A DNA stretch of 64,000 nt from Frateuria_A sp049727805 (GCF_049727805.1 NZ_JBCNYA010000009.1:1-64000); one strand, 5' to 3'; positions 1 through 8,809 are shown, counted from the stretch's first letter. Program-made: numbers and translations. The notes: generated by a model not told the origin, from the sequence alone.

Positions 1-44
1 GGGGGGGGGGGGGGGGGGGGGGGGGGTGTGCCCCCCCCCCCCCC
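1..44. other. Low-complexity G-run/C-run at window edge
   Basis: Twenty-six G residues are followed by TGTG and then fourteen C residues. Nothing like this recurs in the window. It sits exactly at the edge, so it is more likely an assembly or sequencing artefact at a contig end than biology. It should not be used to extend the hrpB reading frame upstream. Confidence 0.75.
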
Positions 45-121
45 GCTACCCGAGGCGGCTTGAAGGCCACCCGCGGATACGAATGCAAGGTCATCCGCCG
101 ACGCCACTATCATCCCGGCGG

Positions 122-2659
122 ATGACGCAAGCCTCACCCGTATTCCCGATCGCCCCGCTGCTCCCCGAGCTGCGCGCCACGCTCGAAACCCACCCGCGGC
201 TGGTCCTCGAAGCCCCGCCCGGTGCCGGCAAGACCACCCAGGTGCCGCCCGCGCTGCTCGATGCGCCGTGGCTGTCCGGCCGCCGCATCGTGATGCTCGA
301 ACCACGCCGCATCGCAGCGCGCGCCGCCGCGCAGTTCATGGCGGCGCAGCGCGGCGAGGAGGTCGGGCAGACGGTCGGCTACCGTATCCGCTTCGAGTCC
401 CGGGTGAGCGCGGCCACACGCATCGAGGTGGTCACCGAAGGCATCCTCACGCGGCTGATCCAGGATGACCCGGAGCTGTCGGGCGTCGGTGCGGTGCTGT
501 TCGACGAATTCCACGAACGCCACCTGGCCGGCGACCTCGGCCTGGCCCTGGCGCTGGACGTGCAGGCCACGCTGCGCCCGGACCTGCGCCTCTTGGTGAT
601 GTCCGCCACGCTCGACGGCGAACGCATCGCGCGCTGGCTGGACGCACCGCGCCTGTCCAGCCCGGGCCGCAGCTTTCCCGTGCGCATCGAGCATCCGCCC
701 GCCCGTGCGCAGGAGACGCCCGAGCATCATCTGGCCCGTGTCGCCCGCCAGGCGCTGGAGGAGAACCCCGGCGACGTGCTGGTGTTCCTGCCCGGGCGGC
801 GCGAGATCGCACGCGCCCTGGCCCTCCTCGAGAAGTCGCTCCCCTGCTCCGGCGGGCCAGGGGACGCGGTCGAACTGGTCGCCCTGCACGGCGAACTTTC
901 GCTCGCCGAGCAGCAGGCCGCGCTGGCGCCGGCCGAGCCGGGCACGCGCCGCGTGGTGCTGGCGACCAACGTGGCCGAATCCAGCGTGACCCTGCCCGGC
1001 ATCCGCGCGGTGATCGATGCGGGCCTGGCGCGCGAGCCGCGCTTCGATCCCAACTCCGGCTTCTCGCGACTGGAAACGGTGGCCATTTCGCAGGCCTCGG
1101 CCGACCAGCGCGCCGGTCGTGCCGGCCGCGTGGTCGACGGCGCCGCCTACCGCCTGTGGCCGCAGAGCCGCCGACTGGAAGCGGCGCGCACACCGGAAGT
1201 CGCCCAGGCCGAACTCTCCGGGCTGGCGCTGGAGCTGGCCGCGTGGGGCGTCAGCGCTGCCAGCGACGCCACGCTGCGCTGGCTCGATCCTCCGCCGCCC
1301 GGCGCACTGGCGCAGGCGCGCGAACTGCTCGCCGCACTGGACGCGCTCGATGCCGACGGGCGCATCACGCCGCTGGGGCGGCGCATGCTCGAACTCGGCG
1401 CGACGCCCCGGCTGGCCGCCGCCGCGTTGCGCGCACCGCCCGAACTGCGTCCGCTCGCCGCCGACCTGCTTGCGCTGGTCGAGGCGCGCTCGCCCCTGCG
1501 CGGCGACCAGGCGCGCAGCGACGACTTCCGCGCACGGGTGGACGCGCTGCACGCCTGGCGCGATCGCCGCGCGGCCGGCGCGCGCGGCGGTTTCGACAGC
1601 GGCGCGATGGCGTCGATCGAACAGGCGTCCAAGGGCTGGCGCAGGCGCCTGGACGTCCGCACGGCCGCCAGCGGCGTGCCCGACAGCCACGCCGTCGGCG
1701 ATCTGCTGCTGCACGCCTGGCCCGACCGCATCGCCCGCCGCGACGATGCCAACCCACGCCGCTACACGCTCGCCAACGGCCGCGGCGCCAGTCTGCACGA
1801 GGCCAGCGCGTTGCTCGGCGAACCATGGCTGGTGGTGCTCGACCTCAGGCTGGAGGCGCGCGACAGCCTGGTCCTCGCCGCGGCGCCGTTCGATCCGCGG
1901 CGGCTGGAGCAGGACTTCCCGCAGCACTTCCGCCGCGAGCGCACGCTGGGCTGGAACGAGGTGCGCGGGGCCGTCGAGGCGTACGAGGAACAGCGCTTCG
2001 GCGCGATCGTGCTGGAACGGCGCAGCGTACCGGTCCGGCCCGAAGATGCGCTTCCCGCATTGCTCGCCGCGATCCGCAATCGCGGCCTGGCGGCCTTGCC
2101 CTGGAGCGATGCCGCGCGACGCCTGCGCGCACGCATGCAGGCGCTGACCGGCTGGATGCCGGAACTCGGCCTGCCCGACGTGTCCGACGCAGCACTGCTC
2201 GCCTCGCTGGAGGACTGGCTCGGGCCGTACCTGCAGGGCAAGCGCAAGCTCGACGCACTCGCTGCCGACGAGCTCTCGCAGGCGCTTGCTGCGCTGTTCG
2301 ATTACGAGCAGCGCCGCCAGCTCGACCAGCACGCGCCGGAAAGCCTCACCGTGCCCAGCGGGCAGGTGCGCAAGCTCGAGTACGCGCCGGGCGAGCCGCC
2401 GGTGCTGGCGGTGAAACTGCAGGAGCTGTTCGGCTTGGCCGACACTCCGCGCGTGGCCGGCGGCCGCGTGCCGGTCACGCTGCACCTGCTCTCGCCGGCC
2501 GGCCGGCCGATCCAGGTCACGCAGGACCTCAAGGGCTTCTGGGAACGCACCTATCCGGAAGTGAAAAAGGAACTGAAGGGCCGTTACCCGCGCCACCCGT
2601 GGCCGGACGATCCGTGGTCGGCCACGCCCACGCACCGGGCCAAGCCGCGAGGGACGTAG
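122..2659 (+). CDS. hrpB: ATP-dependent helicase HrpB
   Basis: An 845-residue DEAH-box superfamily 2 helicase of the HrpB family; members are cytosolic and presumed to act on RNA, with no settled pathway. Visible motifs are Walker A GAGKT (residues 34-38), the DEFH box in LFDEFHERH, SAT in MSATLDGE, and motif VI QRAGRAGR. The C-terminal third carries the family HrpB_C region (KLEYAPGE onward). The length fits the family. I chose the ATG at 122 (MTQASPVF), because the longer frame upstream runs into the artefactual homopolymer tract. A TATCAT hexamer ends 8 nt before this ATG, so the mRNA may be nearly leaderless. The gene stands alone before an ArsR-type gene 74 nt downstream. Family call is secure; cellular role is not. 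Confidence 0.93.
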   Translation: MTQASPVFPIAPLLPELRATLETHPRLVLEAPPGAGKTTQVPPALLDAPWLSGRRIVMLEPRRIAARAAAQFMAAQRGEEVGQTVGYRIRFESRVSAATRIEVVTEGILTRLIQDDPELSGVGAVLFDEFHERHLAGDLGLALALDVQATLRPDLRLLVMSATLDGERIARWLDAPRLSSPGRSFPVRIEHPPARAQETPEHHLARVARQALEENPGDVLVFLPGRREIARALALLEKSLPCSGGPGDAVELVALHGELSLAEQQAALAPAEPGTRRVVLATNVAESSVTLPGIRAVIDAGLAREPRFDPNSGFSRLETVAISQASADQRAGRAGRVVDGAAYRLWPQSRRLEAARTPEVAQAELSGLALELAAWGVSAASDATLRWLDPPPPGALAQARELLAALDALDADGRITPLGRRMLELGATPRLAAAALRAPPELRPLAADLLALVEARSPLRGDQARSDDFRARVDALHAWRDRRAAGARGGFDSGAMASIEQASKGWRRRLDVRTAASGVPDSHAVGDLLLHAWPDRIARRDDANPRRYTLANGRGASLHEASALLGEPWLVVLDLRLEARDSLVLAAAPFDPRRLEQDFPQHFRRERTLGWNEVRGAVEAYEEQRFGAIVLERRSVPVRPEDALPALLAAIRNRGLAALPWSDAARRLRARMQALTGWMPELGLPDVSDAALLASLEDWLGPYLQGKRKLDALAADELSQALAALFDYEQRRQLDQHAPESLTVPSGQVRKLEYAPGEPPVLAVKLQELFGLADTPRVAGGRVPVTLHLLSPAGRPIQVTQDLKGFWERTYPEVKKELKGRYPRHPWPDDPWSATPTHRAKPRGT

Positions 2660-2700
2660 CGCGTCTGCGCCAGGCTCGCGTCCTTCGTTCGCGATCGAAA

Positions 2701-2714
2701 CGTACCGGCGTACG
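2701..2714. promoter_or_regulatory. Palindrome upstream of ArsR-type gene
   Basis: CGTACCGGCGTACG has 5-bp arms (CGTAC/GTACG) around CGGC. It lies 19 nt before the regulator's ATG and just upstream of TAGACT (2722-2727), a -10-like hexamer. A site overlapping the core promoter suits autoregulation by the dimeric winged-helix protein encoded next; this is inference only. Confidence 0.35.
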
Positions 2715-2733
2715 CGGGCACTAGACTCTCCGC

Positions 2734-3420
2734 ATGGCTGCCACCTCGCTCACCCCGCATCAACTGGCCGAATTCGGCGCCTTGCTCGCCGAACCGGCGC
2801 GCGCGGCGATGCTGCTCGCGCTGGTCGACGGCACCGCCCGGCCGGCCGGCGAGCTGGCGCAGGCCGCGGGCGTGGGCGCGCCCACCGCCAGCGCGCACCT
2901 GAAGCGGCTGCTCGAAGGCGGCCTGCTCGCGGTGCAGGTGCAGGGACGCCATCGCTACTACCGCCTGGCCGGCGACGAGGTGGCCGGCTGGCTGGAGGCA
3001 CTCGCGCTGCCGCGCAAGCCGGTCGCACCGGCCACCGGCGACGTCGCCCTGCGCCGCGCGCGCAGCTGCTATCGCCACCTCGCCGGCCAACTCGGCGTGG
3101 CCCTGTGCGCGGGGCTGCTCGAACGCGGCCACCTGGGGACGACCAGCGAAGGCCTGGTGCTGTACCCGGCGGGCGCCGAGGCGCTGGCCGAGGCCGGCCT
3201 GGACGCGCAGGCCGCCGCGCGCCTGCCCGGACTGCGTGGACGCGGCTGCCTGGACTGGACCGAGCGCCGCCTGCACGTGGGCGGCCCGCTCGGCGTAGCG
3301 CTCACCGGCGCCCTGCTCGACGCAGGCTGGTTGCGCCGCGCATCGCACGGCCGCGCCCTGCTGCCCACCGCGGAAGGACTGCGCCGGTTCGGCCTGCTGG
3401 GAGTGCGATTGCCCGGCTGA
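2734..3420 (+). CDS. ArsR-family winged-helix transcriptional regulator
   Basis: A 228-residue regulator. The N-terminal 80 residues form an ArsR-type winged helix: LAEPARAAMLLAL, then the recognition helix region GAPTASAHLKRLLEGGLL, and the wing GRHRYYRL. The C-terminal ~140 residues have no metal-binding Cys cluster that I can see. This resembles the larger ArsR-like regulators that sense small molecules or act redundantly with efflux genes, rather than classic ArsR or SmtB. No partner operon is adjacent: hrpB precedes it and a repeat-filled gap follows. A -10-like TAGACT lies 6 nt before the ATG, so the transcript may be leaderless. The ligand is unknown. Confidence 0.82.
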   Translation: MAATSLTPHQLAEFGALLAEPARAAMLLALVDGTARPAGELAQAAGVGAPTASAHLKRLLEGGLLAVQVQGRHRYYRLAGDEVAGWLEALALPRKPVAPATGDVALRRARSCYRHLAGQLGVALCAGLLERGHLGTTSEGLVLYPAGAEALAEAGLDAQAAARLPGLRGRGCLDWTERRLHVGGPLGVALTGALLDAGWLRRASHGRALLPTAEGLRRFGLLGVRLPG

Positions 3421-3540
3421 ACCAGAAGTGGGTCCGCTATTTTATCGGCATGGGGAGGCGAGGCGATGCACGGCTGGTCGCCACTTCAATGCGTTCCGGC
3501 ATGTACCTCTCGCGCGCACAAACCCGTGCGCCTTCTCTTG

Positions 3541-3748
3541 CCTCAACTCCCGAGCGCCCGCGGTATAGCGGCGGCAGCTCCTCTAAGAGCAAGAGAGGTA
3601 CTCGGCAAGGCGAGGCGGCACCTAGCTCTTATCTCTCACCGGGCTGAGTAGGCCGTTTCTTTTGGTTACTTTTCTTTGGGCCCGCAAAGAAAAGTGACCC
3701 GAGCGCCGACAGGCGATCGGAAGCCCGCCGCAGGCGAGCCCAGTCGCG
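3541..3748. repeat. Intergenic repeat A, copy 1
   Basis: A ~208-bp sequence nearly identical to 7141-7348, in the same orientation. Its core is a hairpin at 3664-3699 with 15-bp arms (one G-T pair) around GGCCCG, containing the TTTTCTTTG/CAAAGAAAA stem. I recognise this stem as a common intergenic element in Xanthomonadales. The rest of the gap 3421-3877 holds repeat B (3801-3853) and otherwise nothing gene-like; short frames here translate repeat sequence and are not credible genes. Confidence 0.85.
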
Positions 3749-3800
3749 GAAACGCCACGCAAGAACGACACACGAAAGCAACGTCACCACGGGCATCCCC

Positions 3801-3853
3801 GCGAGCCCCGGCCCCTCACCCCAGCCCTCTCCCCGGAGGGGAGAGGGAGCAGA
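3801..3853. repeat. Intergenic repeat B, copy 1 (GC-rich hairpin)
   Basis: The sequence GCGAGCCCCGGCCCCTCACC leads into a perfect hairpin, CCCTCTCCCC (3825-3834) and GGGGAGAGGG (3838-3847) around GGA. Closely related copies are at 7010-7062 and 7397-7446, with diverged ones at 4889-4978, 40761-40803 and 58831-58880. This copy lies just beyond the 3' end of the minus-strand hydrolase gene, where the stem could act as an RNA 3'-end structure. Confidence 0.8.
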
Positions 3854-3877
3854 AACCGCGCAGGGCGGTGTATCGGC

Positions 3878-4858
3878 TCAACGCCCCAGCACGAACCCCG
3901 TCAGCACCTGCGCGGTAGCCTCAGGCTTCTCCATCATCGGCATGTGATTGCACCCGTTGAGCACGCTGGAGCTGATCGCCGGCGCCTGGACGAGACCGTT
4001 GCGCAGGCTGTCGAGGGCGGACGGATCGACCACGCGGTCGTCGTGGCACCACAGGCCCAGCACCGGCACGGTCAACTCGCCAAGCACGCGCTGCAGGGAC
4101 AGATAGTCGTCCGGCTGTCGCAGCTCGGCCATGGTGCGTTCGATGAAGGCCCGGTTCTGCCGATTGCGCTCGACGAACACGTCCTCGATCCGCCCGGGCA
4201 CGTCCGGCGGCTGCAGGAAGGCGAGCTTGAGTGCGCGTTCGAAGCCGGCGCGATCGTCGTATACGAACGGGTTCCTGCCGGCCGAGATCGAGCGGTCGAA
4301 ATCGTTCGGGTTGCCTTTCAGGCCGTAGGTGTCCAGCAACGCCAGCGCCGCCACGCCCTGCGGATGCCGGGCGGCATAGACGCCGGCAATGGCGCCGCCC
4401 ATGGAGTGGCCGACCAGCACGAAGCGCTGCAACCGGAGCGCATCGACGAAGGCCTGCAGGCGCTGCGCCTGGGCCGGCACGCCGTAGTCGGCACCGGGGT
4501 TGCGCGAGGATTCGCCCCAGCCGGGCAGGTCCGGGATCACCACATGGAAGTGCGCGGTGAGCTGTTCGGCCAGCGGCAGCCACACGGTCTTGTCGGCGGC
4601 GAAGCCGTGCAGCAGCACCAGCGTGGGGCCTTGGCCGCCCTCGTAGTAGCTCCAGGTGGTGTCACCCGAGCGCAGCGTGTGCTCTTCCACGTTCGCGGCC
4701 ATCGCCTGGCGCATCTCGTGCGCGCGCAGCAGCCACTGCGGTGCGAACAGGTAGCTGCCGCCGAGCAGGACCACCACCAGCGCGACGAGCACGCCGAGGA
4801 ACTTCAGGCGGCGGAACAGCATGCGCTGCCAGAGGGGGCGGGTGGCGGGCTGGTTCAT
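3878..4858 (-). CDS. Membrane-anchored alpha/beta-hydrolase (lipase/esterase type)
   Basis: A 326-residue serine hydrolase. The start is MNQPATRP at 4858; the open frame extends 29 codons further but runs into a repeat-rich spacer. Residues 17-38 form one hydrophobic segment, so the protein is probably anchored in the inner membrane with the catalytic domain in the periplasm. The oxyanion segment is LLHGFA (82-87) and the nucleophile elbow is GHSMGG with Ser152. The acid is likely in CHDDRVVD and the histidine in CNHMPM near the C-terminus. The layout resembles lipolytic family V and related carboxylesterases. Substrate is unknown. The M1 peptidase gene lies 130 nt upstream on the same strand, separated by hairpin repeats, so co-transcription is uncertain. 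Confidence 0.85.
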   Translation of the reverse strand: MNQPATRPLWQRMLFRRLKFLGVLVALVVVLLGGSYLFAPQWLLRAHEMRQAMAANVEEHTLRSGDTTWSYYEGGQGPTLVLLHGFAADKTVWLPLAEQLTAHFHVVIPDLPGWGESSRNPGADYGVPAQAQRLQAFVDALRLQRFVLVGHSMGGAIAGVYAARHPQGVAALALLDTYGLKGNPNDFDRSISAGRNPFVYDDRAGFERALKLAFLQPPDVPGRIEDVFVERNRQNRAFIERTMAELRQPDDYLSLQRVLGELTVPVLGLWCHDDRVVDPSALDSLRNGLVQAPAISSSVLNGCNHMPMMEKPEATAQVLTGFVLGR

Positions 4859-4888
4859 CGATGGGTCCTTCGGTGTACGGAGATCCGG

Positions 4889-4978
4889 CTCCTCCCCTGC
4901 GTGCAGGGAGGTTGGGAGGGGCCGCTTCCACGGAGCGAAGAGCACCCTCCAACCCCTCCCCCGCGGGCGGGGGAGGGA
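4889..4978. repeat. Diverged repeat B, double hairpin
   Basis: Two imperfect palindromes fill the spacer between the M1 peptidase and hydrolase genes. The first is built on CTCCCCTG/CAGGGAG near 4891-4910 and the second on CCCTCCCCC-type arms around GCGGGC near 4954-4977. They resemble the CCCTCTCCC/GGGAGAGGG stem of repeat B. They may attenuate or stabilise transcripts between the two minus-strand genes. Confidence 0.5.
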
Positions 4979-4988
4979 ACAGGCGGCC

Positions 4989-6845
4989 TTACTTCTTGCC
5001 TTGTTTGGCCTTGCGCAGGATCGACTCGATCGCGCCCTGGGTCATCGGGTGATAGCCGTCCTTGGACTTGGCATAGGCGGCTTGCGCGTAGGCCAGTCCT
5101 TCCGGCGTGGCGGCGAAGGCCTTGTACACCGGCAGGGTGAGATACATGCGGCCGATGCGCGTCATGTGCTCGCGCGCATCCTCCCACACCGCCTTGTCGC
5201 CGGCGGCGATGGCATGGCTGTACCAGCGCATGCCGATCTCGGCGTTCGGCGTACCGGTGAGGTGCCAGGCGGCGTCGAGCTGGCGCATCTTGGAGAGCGG
5301 CGGCGCATCGGGCAGGCGGTCGAGGAAGTACATCCACTCCTGCGTGTTCCAGCCGCGGGCAGAGAGCTGGCCGGCATCCAGCGTGCCGGCGAGGAAGGCC
5401 GCGCGTTCCTTGTCGATCGCCTCGAAGCGGGCCGAGGTCGGCAGCGGCGCATCCTTGGGGATGCCCGGCTGGTAGACCCACGCCTTGGCCTCGTCCCAGG
5501 CCATCTTGCCCGGGTGCGCGTCGAACAGGTTGGCCTTCATGTCGGCCAGCATCTGCTCGGTGGTGATCGAGGTGAAGGCGTGGCGGTGGAAGTAGGCCTT
5601 CAGCCAGGTGTCGAAGGTGGCGCGGCCGAAGCGCTGCTCGAGCGTGCGCAGGAACCAGGAGCCCTTGTCGTAGGCGACGTCGGACAGCGCGTCATCCGCG
5701 CCGATGCCGCGCGGCTCGGGCGCCAGGCGCTGGGCGTTCTCGGGCATCTCGCCGATCGACTTCTGCAGCGCGCGCGCCGACAGCAGCGCCTCCTCGTCGG
5801 CCAACGCCTTGCCGTAGACGGCCTCGGTGATGCGGCCCTGCACGTAGGTGGTGAAGCCCTCGTTGAGCCAGATGTCGCGCCAGCTCGCGGCGGTCACCAG
5901 ATTGCCCGACCAGGAGTGCGCCAGCTCGTGCGAAACCAGCGAGACCAGGCTCTTGTCGCCGACCAGCACGGTCGGCGTGGCGAAGGTCATGTTCGGGTTT
6001 TCCATGCCGCCGAACGGGAAGGAGGGCGGCAGCACCAGGATGTCGTAGCGGCCCCACGCGTAGGGACCGTAAAGCTGCTCGGTCGCCTCGATCAGCTTCT
6101 CGGTGTCCTCGAACTCGTGCGCCGCCTTGCCGACCACGGACGGCTCGGCGTAGACGGCCGAGCGCGGGCCGGTCTCCTTCACCGCGATGTTGCCGGCGGC
6201 GATCGCCAGCAGGTAGGACGGGATCGGGTGTGGCTGGTCGAAGCGGAAGTCGCCGTCGAGCGGGTGCTTGGCGTCGTTGATCGCGCTCATCACTACGCGC
6301 ACGTCCTTCGGCGCGGTCACGTGGGCGTCGTAGGTGAAGCGGATCGCGGGCGAATCCTGCAGCGGCACCCACGAGCGGGCGTGGATGGATTCGGACTGCG
6401 AGAACATGAAGGGCAGCTTCTTGTCCGCCGTCTGCGCCGGTGTGAGCCACTGCAGGCCCGAAGCCTGCGGCGAGGTCGAATAGACGATGCGCACCTTGGC
6501 CGGGTGCGTCGGCGCCTGGATGGTGAGCTTGCTGCCCAGTTCCTTGTCGCGCGGGGCCAATGCGAACTTCAGCGCGGTGGCGCGGCCGGCGGCGTCCAGG
6601 CCCTCGACCTTCGTGATCTTCAGGTCACGCGTGTCCAGCACCAGCGCGGGCGTCTTGGGGTTCTTCCAGTCCAGGCTCAGCGTGGCGGCGCCGTCCAACG
6701 CCTTGTGCGGAAAGTCGACCGCCAGCTCCAGGTCCAGGTGGGTCACGCGCACCTCGTTGGGCTGCGCATAGGAATGCGGGTCGGCGGCAAGCGCGGACAG
6801 CGGCAGGACGAGGGCGCCGAGGGCGAGGGCGGGGATTGCACGCAT
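4989..6845 (-). CDS. Secreted M1-family zinc aminopeptidase (LTA4-hydrolase-like)
   Basis: A 618-residue metallopeptidase that removes N-terminal residues from peptides. The start MRAIPALALG at 6845 gives a signal peptide (about residues 1-21), so the enzyme is periplasmic or secreted. Motifs are GGMEN (279-283), the substrate-aminoterminus signature, and HELAH (306-310) followed 18 residues later by Glu329 in LNEGFTT: the HEXXH-X18-E zinc site. The C-terminal ~200 residues match the helical domain of leukotriene-A4-hydrolase-type M1 enzymes, and total length fits that subgroup rather than PepN (~870). Whether the epoxide hydrolase activity of the eukaryotic relative exists here cannot be told. 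Confidence 0.92.
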   Translation of the reverse strand: MRAIPALALGALVLPLSALAADPHSYAQPNEVRVTHLDLELAVDFPHKALDGAATLSLDWKNPKTPALVLDTRDLKITKVEGLDAAGRATALKFALAPRDKELGSKLTIQAPTHPAKVRIVYSTSPQASGLQWLTPAQTADKKLPFMFSQSESIHARSWVPLQDSPAIRFTYDAHVTAPKDVRVVMSAINDAKHPLDGDFRFDQPHPIPSYLLAIAAGNIAVKETGPRSAVYAEPSVVGKAAHEFEDTEKLIEATEQLYGPYAWGRYDILVLPPSFPFGGMENPNMTFATPTVLVGDKSLVSLVSHELAHSWSGNLVTAASWRDIWLNEGFTTYVQGRITEAVYGKALADEEALLSARALQKSIGEMPENAQRLAPEPRGIGADDALSDVAYDKGSWFLRTLEQRFGRATFDTWLKAYFHRHAFTSITTEQMLADMKANLFDAHPGKMAWDEAKAWVYQPGIPKDAPLPTSARFEAIDKERAAFLAGTLDAGQLSARGWNTQEWMYFLDRLPDAPPLSKMRQLDAAWHLTGTPNAEIGMRWYSHAIAAGDKAVWEDAREHMTRIGRMYLTLPVYKAFAATPEGLAYAQAAYAKSKDGYHPMTQGAIESILRKAKQGKK

Positions 6846-7009
6846 GCGGACATCTCTGCGGGGGCGGAACGGCGAGTATGCCATCCGCTCGGGCGGGGGT
6901 GCCCGTGACGAAAGGGTCTGGAGCAGGCCCGTTCGTCTTCTTCTCCCGGGAGGGAAAAGAGGAAGCTGGCGGGAAAGGCGATCGGCGCCAAGTCCAGATA
7001 GAGATCGTG

Positions 7010-7062
7010 GCGAGCCCCGGCCCCTCACCCCAGCCCTCTCCCCGGAGGGGAGAGGGAGCAGA
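7010..7062. repeat. Intergenic repeat B, copy 2
   Basis: A near-exact copy of 3801-3853 with the same CCCTCTCCCC/GGGGAGAGGG stem. It lies in the 605-bp gap 6846-7450 between the M1 peptidase and amidohydrolase genes. That gap is almost entirely repeat (this copy, repeat A at 7141-7348, repeat B copy 3 at 7397-7446). I see no gene in it. Confidence 0.8.
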
Positions 7063-7140
7063 GCGCGGCACGCCTGTCGGCGTCGGCCTCGAAACGTTCC
7101 AGCGCCCGCGGCTCACACACGAGCCCGTACGCATCCCTCG

Positions 7141-7348
7141 CCTCAACTCCCGAGCGCCCGCGGTATAGCGGCGGCAGCTCCTCTAAGAGCAAGAGAGGTA
7201 CTCGGCAAGGCGTAGTGGCACCTAGCTTTTTTCTCACCCCGGGCTGAGCAGGCCGTTTCTTTTGGTTACTTTTCTTTGGGCCCGCAAAGAAAAGTGACCC
7301 GAGCGCCGACAGGCGATCGGAAGCCCGCGGCAGGCGAGCCCAGTCGCG
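7141..7348. repeat. Intergenic repeat A, copy 2
   Basis: The second copy of repeat A, offset exactly 3600 bp from copy 1. The first 60 bases are identical between copies and the hairpin segment 7261-7320 is identical to 3661-3720. Most differences cluster around 7213-7240. Repeat B follows about 50 bp later in both places, so A+B behaves as one ~310-bp composite unit. Confidence 0.85.
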
Positions 7349-7396
7349 TGGAGGCCACGACCGGGAGCGAAGAAAAAACTGACACTAGAGCTTCCC

Positions 7397-7446
7397 GCGA
7401 GCCCCGACCCCTCACCCCAACCCTCTCCCCGAGGGGAGAGGGAGCT
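7397..7446. repeat. Intergenic repeat B, copy 3
   Basis: GCGAGCCCCGACCCCTCACC leads into CCCTCTCCCC and GGGGAGAGGG arms. It ends 5 nt before the stop codon of the minus-strand amidohydrolase gene, the same placement copy 1 has relative to the hydrolase gene. A shared 3'-end role is possible. Confidence 0.78.
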
Positions 7447-7450
7447 GAAA

Positions 7451-8767
7451 CTAGAGCGGCTTGCCGTCCTGCTTGTAGACGGTGCCGCCCTTCATCACGA
7501 AGCTCACCCGCTGCAGCGCAGTGATGTCCTCGAGCGGATTGCCGGGCACCGCGATCACGTCCGCACGGCGGCCGGGCTGAATCTGGCCCAGTTCATCCGG
7601 CTTGTGCAGCAGTTCGGCCGCATGCGTGGTGGCGGCCTGGACGACATACATCGGCGGCATGCCCGCCTGCACCATGTACTCGAACTCCTTCGCGTTCTGC
7701 CCATGCGGATACACCGCCGCATCGGTGCCGAAGGCGATCTTCACGCCCGCCTTGTACGCGCGACCGGCGGTGGCCTGGATGATCGGACCGACCTCCTTAG
7801 CCTTGCGCGCGACCTGCGGCGGGTAGTAGCCGGGCTTGGCGGCCATCTGCTCGACGTACTTGCCGGCGATGATGGTGGGCACGTACCAGGTGCCGTGCGC
7901 CTTCATCAGCTTCATGTCGGCGTCGTCCATGAAGGTGCCGTGCTCGATCGAGTCCACGCCGCCGAGCACCGCGCGCCGGATCGCCTCGGCGCCGTGCGCA
8001 TGGGCGGCCACGGTGAAGCCGTAGTCATGCGCGGCGGCGACCACCGCCTTGATCTCCTCCAGCGTCATCTGCGGGTTGTCGGCGCTGGCGCTTTCGTCCA
8101 GCACACCGCCGGAGGGCATGATCTTGATCAGGTCCACGCCGTCCTTGTAGTGCTGGCGCACCGCCTTCCAGGCATCGGCCGGGCTGTTGATGATGCCGTC
8201 CTTCGGGCCCGGGTTGCCGGCCAGGTCCTGGCGGTAGCCGTCGGTGGGATCGGCATGGCCGCCGGTGGAACCGATCGGCACGCCGGCGGTGAAGATACGC
8301 GGACCCGGCACGACGCCGGCGTCGATCGCATTGCGCAGGGCGATCGATTCGTTGGCGTTGTCGCCCAGGTTGCGCACGGTGGTGAAGCCGGCCAGCAGCG
8401 TGCGCCGGGCGTACACGGTGGAACGGATCGCGTAGTCGGCGGTGTTCCAGCGGAACTGGTCGGTGTAGCCGGTGGGGCTGGTTTCGGAGGTCAGGTGCGT
8501 ATGCGCGTCGATCAGGCCGGGCAGGCAGGTCTGGCCGGCCAGTTCGACCGGCCGGCCCTCGCCGGCGGCGGGCGCGCCGGCGTGCACGGCCTGGATGCGC
8601 CCGTCGCGTATCACCACGGTGCTTTCGCCGAGCAGCTTTCCGGCCGCCGGATCGAGCAGGTGCGCGCAGTGCAGTGCGGTCGAAGGGCCGGATGCCGGCG
8701 GTTCGGCCGCGAGGGCGGGCGTGGCGATCAGTACGGCGGCGAGGGCGAGCGCGGGACGGCAGGTCAT
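7451..8767 (-). CDS. Secreted amidohydrolase-superfamily metallohydrolase
   Basis: A 438-residue TIM-barrel metal hydrolase with a signal peptide (residues 1-20, ending PALA-AEPP). Metal ligands are visible: HTH (His89, His91) after LPGLIDA, HAH in TVAAHAHG, His in SIEHGTFMD, and Asp in FGTDAAVYPHG. The Lys of DLIKIMPSGG is the likely carboxylated bridging residue. This motif set matches the Xaa-Pro/Xaa-Arg dipeptidase-like (Sgx9260) and imidazolonepropionase-like branch of the superfamily. The natural substrate is probably a dipeptide or N-acyl amino acid, but cannot be read from sequence. A REP-like inverted pair sits between its start and plsB. Confidence 0.87.
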   Translation of the reverse strand: MTCRPALALAAVLIATPALAAEPPASGPSTALHCAHLLDPAAGKLLGESTVVIRDGRIQAVHAGAPAAGEGRPVELAGQTCLPGLIDAHTHLTSETSPTGYTDQFRWNTADYAIRSTVYARRTLLAGFTTVRNLGDNANESIALRNAIDAGVVPGPRIFTAGVPIGSTGGHADPTDGYRQDLAGNPGPKDGIINSPADAWKAVRQHYKDGVDLIKIMPSGGVLDESASADNPQMTLEEIKAVVAAAHDYGFTVAAHAHGAEAIRRAVLGGVDSIEHGTFMDDADMKLMKAHGTWYVPTIIAGKYVEQMAAKPGYYPPQVARKAKEVGPIIQATAGRAYKAGVKIAFGTDAAVYPHGQNAKEFEYMVQAGMPPMYVVQAATTHAAELLHKPDELGQIQPGRRADVIAVPGNPLEDITALQRVSFVMKGGTVYKQDGKPL

Positions 8768-8809
8768 GGCGGCTTCCTCCGGCAGGGGCGGCCATCATGC
8801 CAGAGGCCC

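Noticed and set aside
134..2635. An 833-codon open frame antisense to hrpB
   Set aside because: The plus strand carries an intact HrpB with all helicase motifs. In GC-rich DNA, stop codons are rare in the opposite frame. The antisense product is low-complexity (Arg/Gln/Ala-rich) and matches no family.
3676..3918. Small plus-strand frame in repeat A (and its twin at 7276-7524)
   Set aside because: The same translation arises from both copies of the repeat because it reads through the repeat hairpin; no start context, so not a gene.
3541..7348. Repeat A copies considered as ends of an insertion sequence or composite transposon
   Set aside because: No transposase lies between them, there are no terminal inverted repeats or target duplications, and the enclosed genes look like ordinary chromosomal genes.
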